The notes: generated from the letters alone by a model not told the origin. A DNA stretch of 64,000 nucleotides from Bdellovibrio reynosensis (GCF_022814725.1 NZ_CP093442.1:2356001-2420000), one strand, 5' to 3'. Positions 38,766 through 47,970 are shown, counted from the first letter of the stretch. Made by a program: numbers and translations.

Positions 38766-40289
38766 GTGAACTTAATAAAATATTTTTTTGTAAATTTAAA
38801 TCGTGGAATCACATGTGCTGCTTTCATTGGTGGCACGCTCTTACCATTTACTGCCAACGCATCCCAGGCTTCAGAGAATATAAGCCTCAGCTTTAAAATT
38901 GCTAACTATTGGGCTTATTATGGCGAATATTCAACAGACGGCAGAGACCTTCAAGAAAGTCTTTCTAGGCTGAGTGATTTGACTTCGAGAATCTATTCAG
39001 TAACTTCTGAAGAAGCCTACGAGCTGCTTAAAAAAGATGTTCTTTCTCAGGGCGGTCCCCAATTCCTACTTAGCACCGTCGGAACTGAGCGCATAAATTT
39101 AGGTACCCGACTTGGATTGCATAATGAAGTAGATGCGTATGTTCAAGCAGTTAATAAACTGAACCCCTCATTTGGTAAAAGCCTGAGTAATTTGGCGGAT
39201 GAGATCCAATTTGGTCCAAACTATGAAATTCAATCTGCTTTGATGCCCCAAAGATTCGACGATATCAAAAAATGTTTTGATTATTGTGGGCTTTTTTTCC
39301 TTGGTCTCCAAAATAACAGAGTCGCAGAAGATATCTTTAAAGGAGTTTTAAAAAATCCAGGTGATTATTCGGAAAACGAATGGACACAAGTTCATAACAG
39401 ATTTCCACAAAGTCGCAATAATACAAAACATTCCTTTCGCCAAGGTGTCGACGTTAAACTCGTATCAGCTTCTAACGAATGTGTAACAACCTGTATCAGG
39501 GATGTTGCTGTAGGTGCTGCGGGAGGTTTTTTCGGAGGATTGAAATTGGGCTCAGCACACCTTGCGGTCGCTGGAGGTGTATTAGGAGGCTCTTTAGGAG
39601 CACTGACTTGTTCGTCAACTATGGGATGCAACAAATCAAGAGAGCAAGAAAGGCTCGAACAAGAGACTTCGAGAATTAACGCTGAAAAAAACAAACTTAA
39701 AGCTGAAAATGACCTTAAAGAGGAAAGAATGAGGGCACAGGAGCTTCGAAAAAAAAATGAACTGAATGATAAGGCTCAACAAGAAAAAGAGGATAAAGAA
39801 TCGAGAAATAGAATTAAAGAACACCATGAAAGAATAGTAGAGGATAAAATTAAAGAAGCTTCCGATCCAGGTAAAAATAAGGACGCCAGAAGTGATTCAT
39901 CTGCATCATGCGAAACAACCAAAACATGCGATAACACTGCGAACGCACTAGTTATCCCAGGTTGGGAAAGAGAAAAAGAATTTAACGAGTACGACAGACC
40001 GGGTAGCACAAAGCCATGGGAAATTCCGCATACCTCAAACGATTTGATGGATTATCATGGAAATGACATTGGAATCCCCGAGAGTGAAGAGCAAATCGAT
40101 AAAAAAGCAATCCGAATCATAAAGACTTCCGATAACGACGGTTATCTTGGAGGGATTTTAGATAGAAACGGTAGAATAGTTACACCGAGAGATATGTCCA
40201 GTACACCGATGCCACATATATTAAATGAAAGATCCGGTAAACTTCCCCAGCCAGTTCCGGGTATAAACATGCATTCTTTTGGAAGATAA
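38766..40289 (+). CDS. Large exported protein with glycine zipper and coiled coil, unknown
   Basis: A 507-aa protein, GTG start with an AAGG site. A signal peptide ends near residue 33. A mainly helical region follows. Residues 248-280 form a glycine-rich membrane-insertion segment (GAAGGFFGGLKLG, AGGVLGGSLGAL). Residues 290-365 are a Lys/Glu coiled coil. The C-terminal 130 residues are polar. Cysteines come in spaced pairs: 170/174, 239/243, 282/288, 382/388. No family is recognised. Codon and base use are AT-richer than in the housekeeping genes. It is followed after 6 bases by a membrane protein and may form a pair with it. Confidence 0.65.
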   Translation: MNLIKYFFVNLNRGITCAAFIGGTLLPFTANASQASENISLSFKIANYWAYYGEYSTDGRDLQESLSRLSDLTSRIYSVTSEEAYELLKKDVLSQGGPQFLLSTVGTERINLGTRLGLHNEVDAYVQAVNKLNPSFGKSLSNLADEIQFGPNYEIQSALMPQRFDDIKKCFDYCGLFFLGLQNNRVAEDIFKGVLKNPGDYSENEWTQVHNRFPQSRNNTKHSFRQGVDVKLVSASNECVTTCIRDVAVGAAGGFFGGLKLGSAHLAVAGGVLGGSLGALTCSSTMGCNKSREQERLEQETSRINAEKNKLKAENDLKEERMRAQELRKKNELNDKAQQEKEDKESRNRIKEHHERIVEDKIKEASDPGKNKDARSDSSASCETTKTCDNTANALVIPGWEREKEFNEYDRPGSTKPWEIPHTSNDLMDYHGNDIGIPESEEQIDKKAIRIIKTSDNDGYLGGILDRNGRIVTPRDMSSTPMPHILNERSGKLPQPVPGINMHSFGR

Positions 40290-40295
40290 TTACAT

Positions 40296-40985
40296 ATGAA
40301 AGATTTGATAAAGCAAAATGGACTGTTAAAGATAGCGATCTTTGTGACGTTAGTTTTCTTATCCTCTAGTCTGACTATTTACTTAGGTTTTATTTCAATT
40401 GAAAGCATTTATGTTTCAGCTCTAAATAAGGATTTGAAACTTTTTATTTCCAGCGTGTTCTATCCCATATTGTGCGTGATCTTTTTCGGCGTTAGTTATA
40501 AGGACTTCTTTGGAAAAAATCGCAGACCGCACTTAAATTATAAACATGTGTTAATGCTTCTCACTTTAATAATATTAATCGGAATAGGTTTCGCGATTGA
40601 AAATAACGGAGTTTATTCTTTTATTGGACTCGCCGTAATTGTTCTTTTTGTACTTAAACTTCTTGTGGATTACTTAAAAGACAATATTGATAGTCCTTAT
40701 TGGGAAAAAGAAATTGCTATAGAGAGCCTTCAGTTAGAAAACTTAATTGAATGCATCAAAAAAGAATTCTTTATAGTAAAAATCACCACTAATACTGATT
40801 CAACTATCGTGTCTGGTTTTGGGTTATGGTCGGTACAGGCGACTGTTAAACTTTACAAAACCAAGGCAATCATCCGTGTTCATCCCATGAATTCGGCAAT
40901 TACATTTTTTTTGTTTTTAAAGATTATGCCTGCCCCTTTAGGGAAAATTTACGGGAACCGACTGATCAAGAAACTAAACATTTAA
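40296..40985 (+). CDS. Four-helix inner membrane protein, unknown
   Basis: A 229-aa protein with four predicted helices (about residues 12-32, 46-66, 83-101, 104-124) followed by a 100-residue cytoplasmic-type domain (ENLIECIKKEFFIVKI...TVKLYKTKAIIRVHP). Six bases separate it from the 507-aa gene, so they share a transcript. It could be a partner or protective protein for that product. This is only a proposal from order and size. AT-rich. Confidence 0.6.
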   Translation: MKDLIKQNGLLKIAIFVTLVFLSSSLTIYLGFISIESIYVSALNKDLKLFISSVFYPILCVIFFGVSYKDFFGKNRRPHLNYKHVLMLLTLIILIGIGFAIENNGVYSFIGLAVIVLFVLKLLVDYLKDNIDSPYWEKEIAIESLQLENLIECIKKEFFIVKITTNTDSTIVSGFGLWSVQATVKLYKTKAIIRVHPMNSAITFFLFLKIMPAPLGKIYGNRLIKKLNI

Positions 40986-40991
40986 ATTTAT

Positions 40992-41444
40992 TTACTTACA
41001 AAACTGCTTAGCCTTAATCCAGTAAGCTGGTGAACAATAGTCATCTTGCCAGTGGTTTTTTATATTTGTGGTGTAAGCGTAAAACCACGTCACATGGTCT
41101 TTCTGCGAAGTCAGTTGAACTTGATCAGGCATGATATCTGGTACTTTACCGTTTAAAGAATAACACCAGCCGTAAGCGCGAAGTTCTGTTTGTGAAACGA
41201 TTTCCATGGCATCAATGCCTGTTGGCGTGTTGATGATCGAATTAAATCCGCTTTCTGTACCGATAAAAGGAATTTGATTTTGCGTAAGGATTTCGACCGT
41301 CAACGTGCCTAGGGATTTAGAAAGGTCTACTTCAGTTTTACCTTGATGAACGGGCTTCGTGTCACAAGGACCGAATACTTGCCAAGTGATGGCGTGAGCG
41401 TGAAAAGCAAATAAAGATAAGGCTAAAAAGACGACTGATTTCAT
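40992..41444 (-). CDS. Exported protein with DUF4430-like domain
   Basis: A 150-aa protein with a signal peptide (MKSVVFLALSLFAFHAHA) and a domain resembling DUF4430, a small beta-grasp fold related to cobalamin-binding transcobalamin tails. LTVEILTQNQIPFI, YGWCYSLNGKVPDIMPDQVQL and HVTWFYAYT follow its pattern of a core strand, YxWxYxVNG and a Trp-Tyr pair. Four cysteines suggest disulfides. Ligand unknown. It is convergent with the AT-rich genes before it. Confidence 0.6.
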   Translation of the reverse strand: MKSVVFLALSLFAFHAHAITWQVFGPCDTKPVHQGKTEVDLSKSLGTLTVEILTQNQIPFIGTESGFNSIINTPTGIDAMEIVSQTELRAYGWCYSLNGKVPDIMPDQVQLTSQKDHVTWFYAYTTNIKNHWQDDYCSPAYWIKAKQFCK

Positions 41445-41484
41445 GGCCCAACCTCTACCCTAGAGGTCGGCCATGCGCAAGCTT

Positions 41485-41853
41485 CTAGCGATCTTCGGGG
41501 CTTTCTGGGTTCTGTTTGCGAACTTCTTCCATATCGACTTCTTTGGCTCTTTTTACGATTTGCTCAAAGACTTCTTCGTTCACGGCCCCGGGCTGCATAA
41601 AGATGATATCGCGGTCTTTAATCACAGCAAGCGTCGGGATAGATTTGATATCAAAAGTCGCAGAGATTTCTTGTTCTAAATCAGTGTTGATTTTACCAAA
41701 AAGAACCTCTGGATATTTCTTAGCAACCGATTCAAAAATCGGAGCAAAACGTTTACATGGTCCACACCATTCAGCCCAGAAATCTAAGATGATAAGTTCG
41801 TTTTGTTCGATGGTATCTTTGATGTTGTCTTTAGTGACATCAATAAGGGACAT
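41485..41853 (-). CDS. trxA: Thioredoxin
   Basis: A 122-aa protein with the active site WCGPC (Cys30, Cys33) in DFWAEWCGPCKRF, the cis-Pro loop SIPTL and the usual end. It reduces disulfides in the cytoplasm. There is no signal peptide. The last 15 residues (DMEEVRKQNPESPEDR) are an extra charged tail. Single gene with a possible promoter in the adjacent 150-base gap. Confidence 0.92.
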   Translation of the reverse strand: MSLIDVTKDNIKDTIEQNELIILDFWAEWCGPCKRFAPIFESVAKKYPEVLFGKINTDLEQEISATFDIKSIPTLAVIKDRDIIFMQPGAVNEEVFEQIVKRAKEVDMEEVRKQNPESPEDR

Positions 41854-41963
41854 AAAGACTCCTTTTTTCCTAAATTCTGTCTTAGCTGATCCAGCCAGTT
41901 ATTCAATCCTTAAAACCCGTCATGTGATTACAGTACCGACAGGGGGGTGCCCACAAGCGGCTC

Positions 41964-42051
41964 TGTCTCATCTTGAGATGGGCCTTCTTCTGTATATTTC
42001 AGCTGAAGGGCCCAGAGCTTGCTTCTATTCACTGTGAGACAAAGTGTCTCA
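41964..42051 (+). promoter_or_regulatory. Structured leader before the 942-aa membrane protein
   Basis: Three hairpins lie in the 100 bases before the ribosome site. The first, TCTCA-tct-TGAGA, is at 41966-41978. The second runs 41979-42014 (TGGGCC with GGCCCA, extended by TTC/GAA around an inner CTG/CAG). The third is TGAGAC-aaagt-GTCTCA (42035-42051), only a few bases before GGAG at 42053-42056. GTCTCA in the first can also pair with TGAGAC of the third, so two exclusive folds exist. This is the layout of an attenuator or translational switch; the signal is unknown. Confidence 0.45.
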
Positions 42052-42063
42052 TAGGAGTAGTCC

Positions 42064-44892
42064 ATGACTTGGTTTAAAAAGATTCTAACTTTGATTGCCC
42101 TTATCAATCTAGTAGTTTCACCAGCCTTTGCTGGGGCCGCTCCTCAATGGTCTGAAAAAGAAAAAGCGCAGCTAGAGCAATATCGTAATTATCTGGAACC
42201 TCTTGGGTACCGCATGACCCTTGATTCTGAATCTAAAAAAGCCTTAGTCTATGACAAGAACACTAATAAATTGGCGATGGAAGTACCATTTGCTAAGGAA
42301 TCCCAACTTAGAAAGTTCTCACCGAATTCTTTAAATAAGATGCTAATGGACGAGATGGTCCGTGTTAAAGCAGCCTCGAAATCTTCCTGGTCACACTCCG
42401 TCAGAAACCTTCCTACTGAATCGGCGATTTTCTTCGTCGCTATGGGTGCGGTGGTTGCTGGTCAATTAATTACTAATTATTCGCAAAATCCGACGGCTAT
42501 GCAGCAACACATTGATCATTCCCTTTCGCCACTTGGAGTTTTTGGCTTTTTTACCTTCATGTATTCACAAGGTGTAACTTCAAACGTACTAGCGATGTAT
42601 ATGAAGAACCCAAAGTTTCATCACATGATTCCTTATCTTGGAATGACGGTTGGTGCTTTCTTACAAACATATCTTTCACAAGTAGTGTCAGATCCAAATG
42701 TTATGGCTTGTGCGAAAGTTATGATAGGCGGAAAAGTTTCGGATAAAGCGCTAGCTGCTGGTGCTGACCAAGATCCCTGCTCAAAAGCTTATGAGTATCT
42801 TGTAGTACATAAAAAAATCTGGGAGTTCGCACCAGGTATCGTTTCAATGCTAATCTCTTCTGGCCTTGCTGGTATGGCGCAATCAATAGTTACAAAGACC
42901 GTATTGCGCATTACTGGAGTTGATATTGCTCTATGGTTGGTTCCAGGTTCAATGCAGCTAAAAGGTATCAGACTATTACTAGTAAAAGGTCTTCAAATTA
43001 CTGCGTTCGTAGCACTTGATATGTGGTTGAACCGAATTGTCGTTTCCACATGGAAAAATATGTACGATGGCGCTGCCTTCTATGATGTTAACGACAGAAT
43101 TAATGAACAAGTTAACAACCTAAAGAAAAGCAAATGGTCAGGAAGCGATAAAGATCTTCAGGCTGAGATTAAAGACTTCAGAAAGAAAATGACTGATTGG
43201 CGTATGATGAATATGTCAGAGATTTATGAGGCACATCAAAATTGGACAAACGCCCTTCAGCAGCTAACTTCAATGTTTAATACAAGTCACAGCTTTTATA
43301 ATGCTTTCGTTAATGAAGTAAGAAACACTCACGACGAAAATAATCCTTATAAGTTCCTTAAGGTGACTTATCCACTTAATGGCGTGACGGCTAAGAACCT
43401 TTCCGACGATCGCAAAGACTTATACTTTATTAAGCCTCAGTATATTGAAAGTATGCAGATTGAAACTGTAAAAGACACAGTTACTTTAGCTGAAGGTATT
43501 TTAGCCTCAGCTGATAGCAAATACATTTTCGAACCAGAGAAGAAAAGATTGGCTTCAATCCTTGGTAAACTTCGCTCAGACAATCGGGATGTAATTGGAA
43601 CTGGGTTAATTGAGCTAAATCAGGAAATTTTCCATGCAGTACAGAACCTTTCGGCATCCACGCAATATCGTGACGCACTTAGAACTATCCAACAGTCATT
43701 AGGCAAACCTGATCCAATGATGGAACCGGGACGCGGATGGTTGGAATCTTATGCTCAAGCTCCAATGAACGAGGAAACTGTTAAAGGTGCGAGATACTAT
43801 CGCCAAGTGGGCATCTTCATGACACCGAAGGTGACAGACTATCTTGTCATGCAGATGATTTGCGGTCCAGATATCGAAAAAGGAGAAAAAGTAGTAAAAA
43901 ACTCTGTTGGCTTTCCATCTGTTTTCCTTCCACCGCAGATTAAGAACAGCAGTGACACTTTTACGGTGTGTGATCATCTAGGCATGGCGCCTTTAAGAGC
44001 GAAAGACATCTATAAATACAGTCTTCAAACTTCTTCTTCTAAAAAATATGAAGGAGCAATTGATTATCTTTCTAATGAAATTCGTCCTACAGTTTTAAAT
44101 TCAGACACAGAGTCTTTTCAAAACTGGTGGAAAAATAAAACCGAAGCGCAAATGCAACAAGCATTTGAAGAATACGGCAAAAGCTATGACCAGATCGTTG
44201 CAAAAATGGTAAAAGCTATTTACTACCCTGGCCGTACCTTCTTTAATGGGCGCCCCCTAGTAACAAATCCGGTTAAGACTGTTAAAATCTACTTTGATAA
44301 GATAACTCGAGATCGTTATCTTGAGGGTGGACCTATCTTTAATGGTGGCATGAACGCTTCCTTCCAGGAAGAGCGCGTTTACCTTGCGCTTCTATCAGAA
44401 CTTCTAAATCCATCAGAAAAATTTGATGTTGATATGGCTAAGATTCTGGAAAAAGAAGTTACACATCCAGTTCTTAAAGAAGTGGATACACAGTTTGCAG
44501 TATTAAATGGACTAATTAAGAGAATTAAAGTTGTTCAAGTCGAAGGACGTGAGGCTGTTGAATCTGATCTCGAAAACTATCAACTGGAAGAACAGCTAAC
44601 TCACATTCAAGCCTCTTTAAAAAAGGCTTCAGATGCTTTAGGCGTTGGCGACTCAGAATCAACTGCATCAATTAAGCTTAACAAGCAACAAAGAGATCTC
44701 GCTGTCACTGCACTTGAGCAACTGCAAAGTTTAGCAACAGAAGTGATGATGTATGGATCGATGGCGAACGCTGTAAGCTGGAGCAAAATTAGAAATATTA
44801 AGAAAATGGATATCGAACAGCAGAAGTTTAACAATGAAATTCAAGCTCGCTTGAGCGCTTTAAGAGGCGTTGCAATGCCAGGGAATCACTAG
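42064..44892 (+). CDS. Large polytopic membrane protein, unknown family
   Basis: A 942-aa protein with a signal peptide (residues 1-24, ...VVSPAFA). Hydrophobic segments follow at about 117-137, 155-178, 188-208, 255-278 and 285-325, then a long soluble, mostly helical region (about 340-942). ATG is preceded by GGAG. Motifs of enzymes or transporters were not found. The C-terminal half has heptad-like stretches (about 800-900). It is the first of three tightly linked genes; the next two encode lipoproteins. The arrangement suggests an envelope complex. Function cannot be assigned. Confidence 0.7.
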   Translation: MTWFKKILTLIALINLVVSPAFAGAAPQWSEKEKAQLEQYRNYLEPLGYRMTLDSESKKALVYDKNTNKLAMEVPFAKESQLRKFSPNSLNKMLMDEMVRVKAASKSSWSHSVRNLPTESAIFFVAMGAVVAGQLITNYSQNPTAMQQHIDHSLSPLGVFGFFTFMYSQGVTSNVLAMYMKNPKFHHMIPYLGMTVGAFLQTYLSQVVSDPNVMACAKVMIGGKVSDKALAAGADQDPCSKAYEYLVVHKKIWEFAPGIVSMLISSGLAGMAQSIVTKTVLRITGVDIALWLVPGSMQLKGIRLLLVKGLQITAFVALDMWLNRIVVSTWKNMYDGAAFYDVNDRINEQVNNLKKSKWSGSDKDLQAEIKDFRKKMTDWRMMNMSEIYEAHQNWTNALQQLTSMFNTSHSFYNAFVNEVRNTHDENNPYKFLKVTYPLNGVTAKNLSDDRKDLYFIKPQYIESMQIETVKDTVTLAEGILASADSKYIFEPEKKRLASILGKLRSDNRDVIGTGLIELNQEIFHAVQNLSASTQYRDALRTIQQSLGKPDPMMEPGRGWLESYAQAPMNEETVKGARYYRQVGIFMTPKVTDYLVMQMICGPDIEKGEKVVKNSVGFPSVFLPPQIKNSSDTFTVCDHLGMAPLRAKDIYKYSLQTSSSKKYEGAIDYLSNEIRPTVLNSDTESFQNWWKNKTEAQMQQAFEEYGKSYDQIVAKMVKAIYYPGRTFFNGRPLVTNPVKTVKIYFDKITRDRYLEGGPIFNGGMNASFQEERVYLALLSELLNPSEKFDVDMAKILEKEVTHPVLKEVDTQFAVLNGLIKRIKVVQVEGREAVESDLENYQLEEQLTHIQASLKKASDALGVGDSESTASIKLNKQQRDLAVTALEQLQSLATEVMMYGSMANAVSWSKIRNIKKMDIEQQKFNNEIQARLSALRGVAMPGNH

Positions 44893-44893
44893 A

Positions 44894-45976
44894 ATGATAA
44901 ATCTCAGGCTTTCTTATTTAATTTTCCTGCTTGTATTCTTAGGAATGCAAGCTTGCACATTTAAGAAGATGCCTGCGTCTAAAACTGAACAAATTAAAGT
45001 AAATGAAAGCGGCAATTCCTCCGCCAAGTCCCTGAATGAAATTATAAATAATGGTAGTAATGGTGAAGTAATCGCTGCTTTAGAGGCGACTTCTAGGGAA
45101 TCTCTAAAAGGTTTTATACACAGGGGCGACAGCATTCTGGATTTAATAATAAAACGCGGAGATGATGGCTTACTTTCTCTAGTACTCACTAAATATCTGT
45201 CGCCGATGAATTTTAATGAAGCGTCCGAATCTATTTTAAATAAAAACGTAAAGCTTAAAGAGATACACGATAGCTTTCTGAATAACACCATCAACGATCT
45301 TTTCTATGATTATCTTGGTTCTGAAGCGGTAAGCCGCGTGGAACTTGCCTTTGATGAGTTACAGGTAACAACTTCGGCATGTAAGGCAATATTCAATTCT
45401 GCAATTGGCAATAGATTCTATTCCATTACCGGGAAATCAATTTATGTCTACATGCGAGTGACAGATGATGCAGCATCCATTTTAAATAAGATTTTATCCA
45501 CAAAACAATGTGCCAGCCTAAAAAGTAATTTTGCCTCCGACGAGGTTAGGAATTTGTTTGAGCTTGAAATTATTCGCCAGGCAAGGAACAGATTCGAAAG
45601 CTCCAGTCTTTTACAGTTTTTTGCGACTCTAAATACCGTAAAAAACGCCTCAATTAATATTAATCAGGAATATCAGGTTAAAGCTGACCCTAGAATTCTG
45701 CTTTTCCTGTCTGATATGACCGATGACGAGTGGAATGAAAAGGTTGATAAATGGTGGCCATTTCTAACACAGTTTGTGAATTCGGAAATCACATCATTCT
45801 ATTTTTATCAATTAGATGACAATCCAGATATTTGTAACAGTAGGAAAAGAAAAGTCCATTCTAAATGTATAAACTCTAAAACAATTGTTCAGGAAATTTG
45901 TGCACCATTAGGTTTGAAATGTTATATTGAGCCCTATGATGACACTTGGCCTTCGCCTCCAGAGGTTATTCGATGA
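44894..45976 (+). CDS. Lipoprotein A of a related pair, ankyrin-like helical repeats
   Basis: A 360-aa protein starting at the ATG one base after the 942-aa gene stop, with an AGGGAA site. The signal peptide ends in LGMQAC, a weak lipobox (Cys21). The N-terminal part has short helix pairs like ankyrin repeats (IHRGDSILDLIIKRGDDGLLSLVLTKYL). Later segments, for example ELEIIRQARNRFESSSLLQFFATL, match the next protein (LEVQRQFQSEFSEPHLLNYLLNNY), so the two are paralogues. Function unknown. It overlaps the following gene by 4 bases (ATGA). Confidence 0.65.
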   Translation: MINLRLSYLIFLLVFLGMQACTFKKMPASKTEQIKVNESGNSSAKSLNEIINNGSNGEVIAALEATSRESLKGFIHRGDSILDLIIKRGDDGLLSLVLTKYLSPMNFNEASESILNKNVKLKEIHDSFLNNTINDLFYDYLGSEAVSRVELAFDELQVTTSACKAIFNSAIGNRFYSITGKSIYVYMRVTDDAASILNKILSTKQCASLKSNFASDEVRNLFELEIIRQARNRFESSSLLQFFATLNTVKNASININQEYQVKADPRILLFLSDMTDDEWNEKVDKWWPFLTQFVNSEITSFYFYQLDDNPDICNSRKRKVHSKCINSKTIVQEICAPLGLKCYIEPYDDTWPSPPEVIR

Positions 45977-47172
45977 GCCAATTAATTTTGCTGACAATAT
46001 TTATTTCATTAGTTGGTTGCTCGTTTTCTAAAAATAAGCCGCAAGATCCAACCATTTATGAAACTATAAAAACACGCAATTCAGAAGTTAAAGAACAACT
46101 AATTAGTTTGAGTTATAATGCCGATCTAAAGTTAATAGAATCAAAATTAAATAAGTTCACTGCTAAAGACCTTAATTTGCCTTGGGGAACTGATGAAAAT
46201 CTTTTACAGCTTTTAGTTAATCTAGGCAGTGAATCCCACTTGGATATTTTCCATAAGCATGGTCTTTCTCTTTATCTTCCGATTAAAAACGGAAACGCTG
46301 CCGAATATTTGTTAAAGCGGATTCATGACAAATTGAATAGAACTGGAAACTTCTCTCCTCAAGTTGAATTGGAAAATAAAGCTTTAACTTATTTGCATAA
46401 TCGACAGACCAACGACTATGAGATTCTAAAGGAAAGCATTAATAGAAATGATTTTGTAAGTGCCGCCATAGCCGTTAATTCCAAAGATATCTCGTGTGAG
46501 TTTTTGAACGAGGCCTTAATTTTAGGTGTCGTATCAGAAGAAGTTCTCACTCCACTGAATCGAATTCTTCAGTTTATTAATGATGTGGGATGTAAGGCAA
46601 ATTCAATAGCTCCTGGAAGGGCTGTTCAACTTTATCACCTTGAAGTTCAGCGCCAATTTCAATCAGAATTCAGCGAACCCCACCTATTAAATTATCTTTT
46701 GAACAACTATCCGAATCTAAGTTTAATGATTCCTGTTGGACCCAGTGGCTCACTTGTACATATCGGCGCATTGTATCGAATCTCAAAAATTTGTACTTTT
46801 GCTAATGAAGAAAGGTTTAAAAAAGGCCAGCCAAGCTGCTATATCGACCCAAACAGAATAGAAAAGGTAGAAGGCGTTACAGAGCAAGTCTTTGCTGTCT
46901 CCCAAAGGTATATCCAGTACTATTCACCTCCGAATCAGCTCGCTGAAGGATTTGATAATAAGGCTGATGTTTTTTTGAAAGAGATCGGCGCTAAAGAGAT
47001 TGAAAAATTTGATCTAGTGATTATCGAAGACGGTAAGCTAAAGTTCAGTCTAAGAACATTAGCTGTCGATCAATCTAGAAATGAGGATTTTACCAGTCCG
47101 ATTGTGTCCATCTATAGAGAGATGTTCGGGCAACCATTCGATTATAATCCGGATGCACCTGTCTCAAAATGA
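45973..47172 (+). CDS. Lipoprotein B of a related pair, ankyrin-like helical repeats
   Basis: A 399-aa protein with a good lipobox, SLVGC (Cys16), and an AGAGGT ribosome site inside the preceding gene. It shows the same layout as the preceding lipoprotein: repeat-like helices (DENLLQLLVNLGSESHLDIFHKHGL), a cysteine region (SKDISCEFLNEALILGV) and a shared LEVQRQF segment. A gene duplication is the likely origin. The stop codon lies inside a GTCTCA-AAA-TGAGAC palindrome. Function unknown; it should be attached to the outer or inner membrane facing the periplasm. Confidence 0.65.
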   Translation: MSQLILLTIFISLVGCSFSKNKPQDPTIYETIKTRNSEVKEQLISLSYNADLKLIESKLNKFTAKDLNLPWGTDENLLQLLVNLGSESHLDIFHKHGLSLYLPIKNGNAAEYLLKRIHDKLNRTGNFSPQVELENKALTYLHNRQTNDYEILKESINRNDFVSAAIAVNSKDISCEFLNEALILGVVSEEVLTPLNRILQFINDVGCKANSIAPGRAVQLYHLEVQRQFQSEFSEPHLLNYLLNNYPNLSLMIPVGPSGSLVHIGALYRISKICTFANEERFKKGQPSCYIDPNRIEKVEGVTEQVFAVSQRYIQYYSPPNQLAEGFDNKADVFLKEIGAKEIEKFDLVIIEDGKLKFSLRTLAVDQSRNEDFTSPIVSIYREMFGQPFDYNPDAPVSK

Positions 47173-47175
47173 GAC
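47161..47175. repeat. GTCTCA/TGAGAC palindrome overlapping a stop codon
   Basis: GTCTCA (47161-47166), AAA, TGAGAC (47170-47175), a perfect 6-bp inverted repeat that contains the TGA stop of the lipoprotein B gene. The same arms occur in the leader of the 942-aa gene at 42035-42051. Confidence 0.6.
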
Positions 47176-47307
47176 GTCTAACAAAAATTGTTATACCGTC
47201 TGAAGGTTTACACCTCAGTTCTAACCTGTAATATTTAAGAGATTTATAAGCTGGCGAGGATCTTGCTCTATATAAAACTATAATAATAACTATACTTGGA
47301 GTGAATT

Positions 47308-47970
47308 ATGAAAAAAGCCTTTGTATTTGGAGCAATATTCTTAGCTTCTTCTATTGGCATGGCTGCGCCGGTCAAAACTTCACGTGAACTATTGAAAGAC
47401 TACACTAAACAAATTAAAGAATTCATGTATAAAGGTGGAACAGCCAAATCGCTCGAGTCTTCATCAGCAGCACACAAAGAAATAATTAAGCAGATAAATA
47501 TTCCAGGTAAATCATTTGATCTCGAAAAGTCACTGAGCAATTCAGGAAGTGCCTCGAGAATTGAATCTATGATGACTGTTTTAGCGGCTAAAAAGCTAAG
47601 TACAGAGATTATTAAGACTGATGCTGTTGAAGGAAAATCAATGCTGGAATCAGCAGATGCAACCGCTAAGCTTATTGCTAACAATTACTTAAGAGACGCA
47701 AACAAGCCTTCAGAGTTAGGAACAAATCTAGAGTTGGTAACGAAAACTTTAGATAAAATGGAAAATGAATTACCGGCAAAAATTCTAGTAGACTTTTCCG
47801 TAACCGAAAGAGCTGCTTATGTTAAAATTATTGAAAAATATGACCTTTTAAATAACTCTCCTGGAGCTAAAAGAGCAGAAGACAACTTTGTTCAAGCGAT
47901 CATGGAAGTTAAAAAGGTTGATAGAACCAAAGCTCTTGAGTTAGTTAAAAAATTAAAAGAGTGCGTTTAA
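47308..47970 (+). CDS. Exported helical protein of unknown function
   Basis: A 220-aa protein with a signal peptide (MKKAFVFGAIFLASSIGMA). The mature part is almost wholly helical with many Lys, Glu and Ala and one C-terminal Cys (KECV). A GGAG site precedes the ATG. A 135-base AT-rich gap separates it from the lipoprotein pair, so it probably has its own promoter (for example around the TATAAT-like run near 47278). No family recognised. A strong terminator follows. Confidence 0.65.
   Translation: MKKAFVFGAIFLASSIGMAAPVKTSRELLKDYTKQIKEFMYKGGTAKSLESSSAAHKEIIKQINIPGKSFDLEKSLSNSGSASRIESMMTVLAAKKLSTEIIKTDAVEGKSMLESADATAKLIANNYLRDANKPSELGTNLELVTKTLDKMENELPAKILVDFSVTERAAYVKIIEKYDLLNNSPGAKRAEDNFVQAIMEVKKVDRTKALELVKKLKECV

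Noticed and set aside
41516-42037. A 173-residue plus-strand frame over trxA
   Set aside because: It lies opposite thioredoxin, whose active site is clear; the frame has no family signal.
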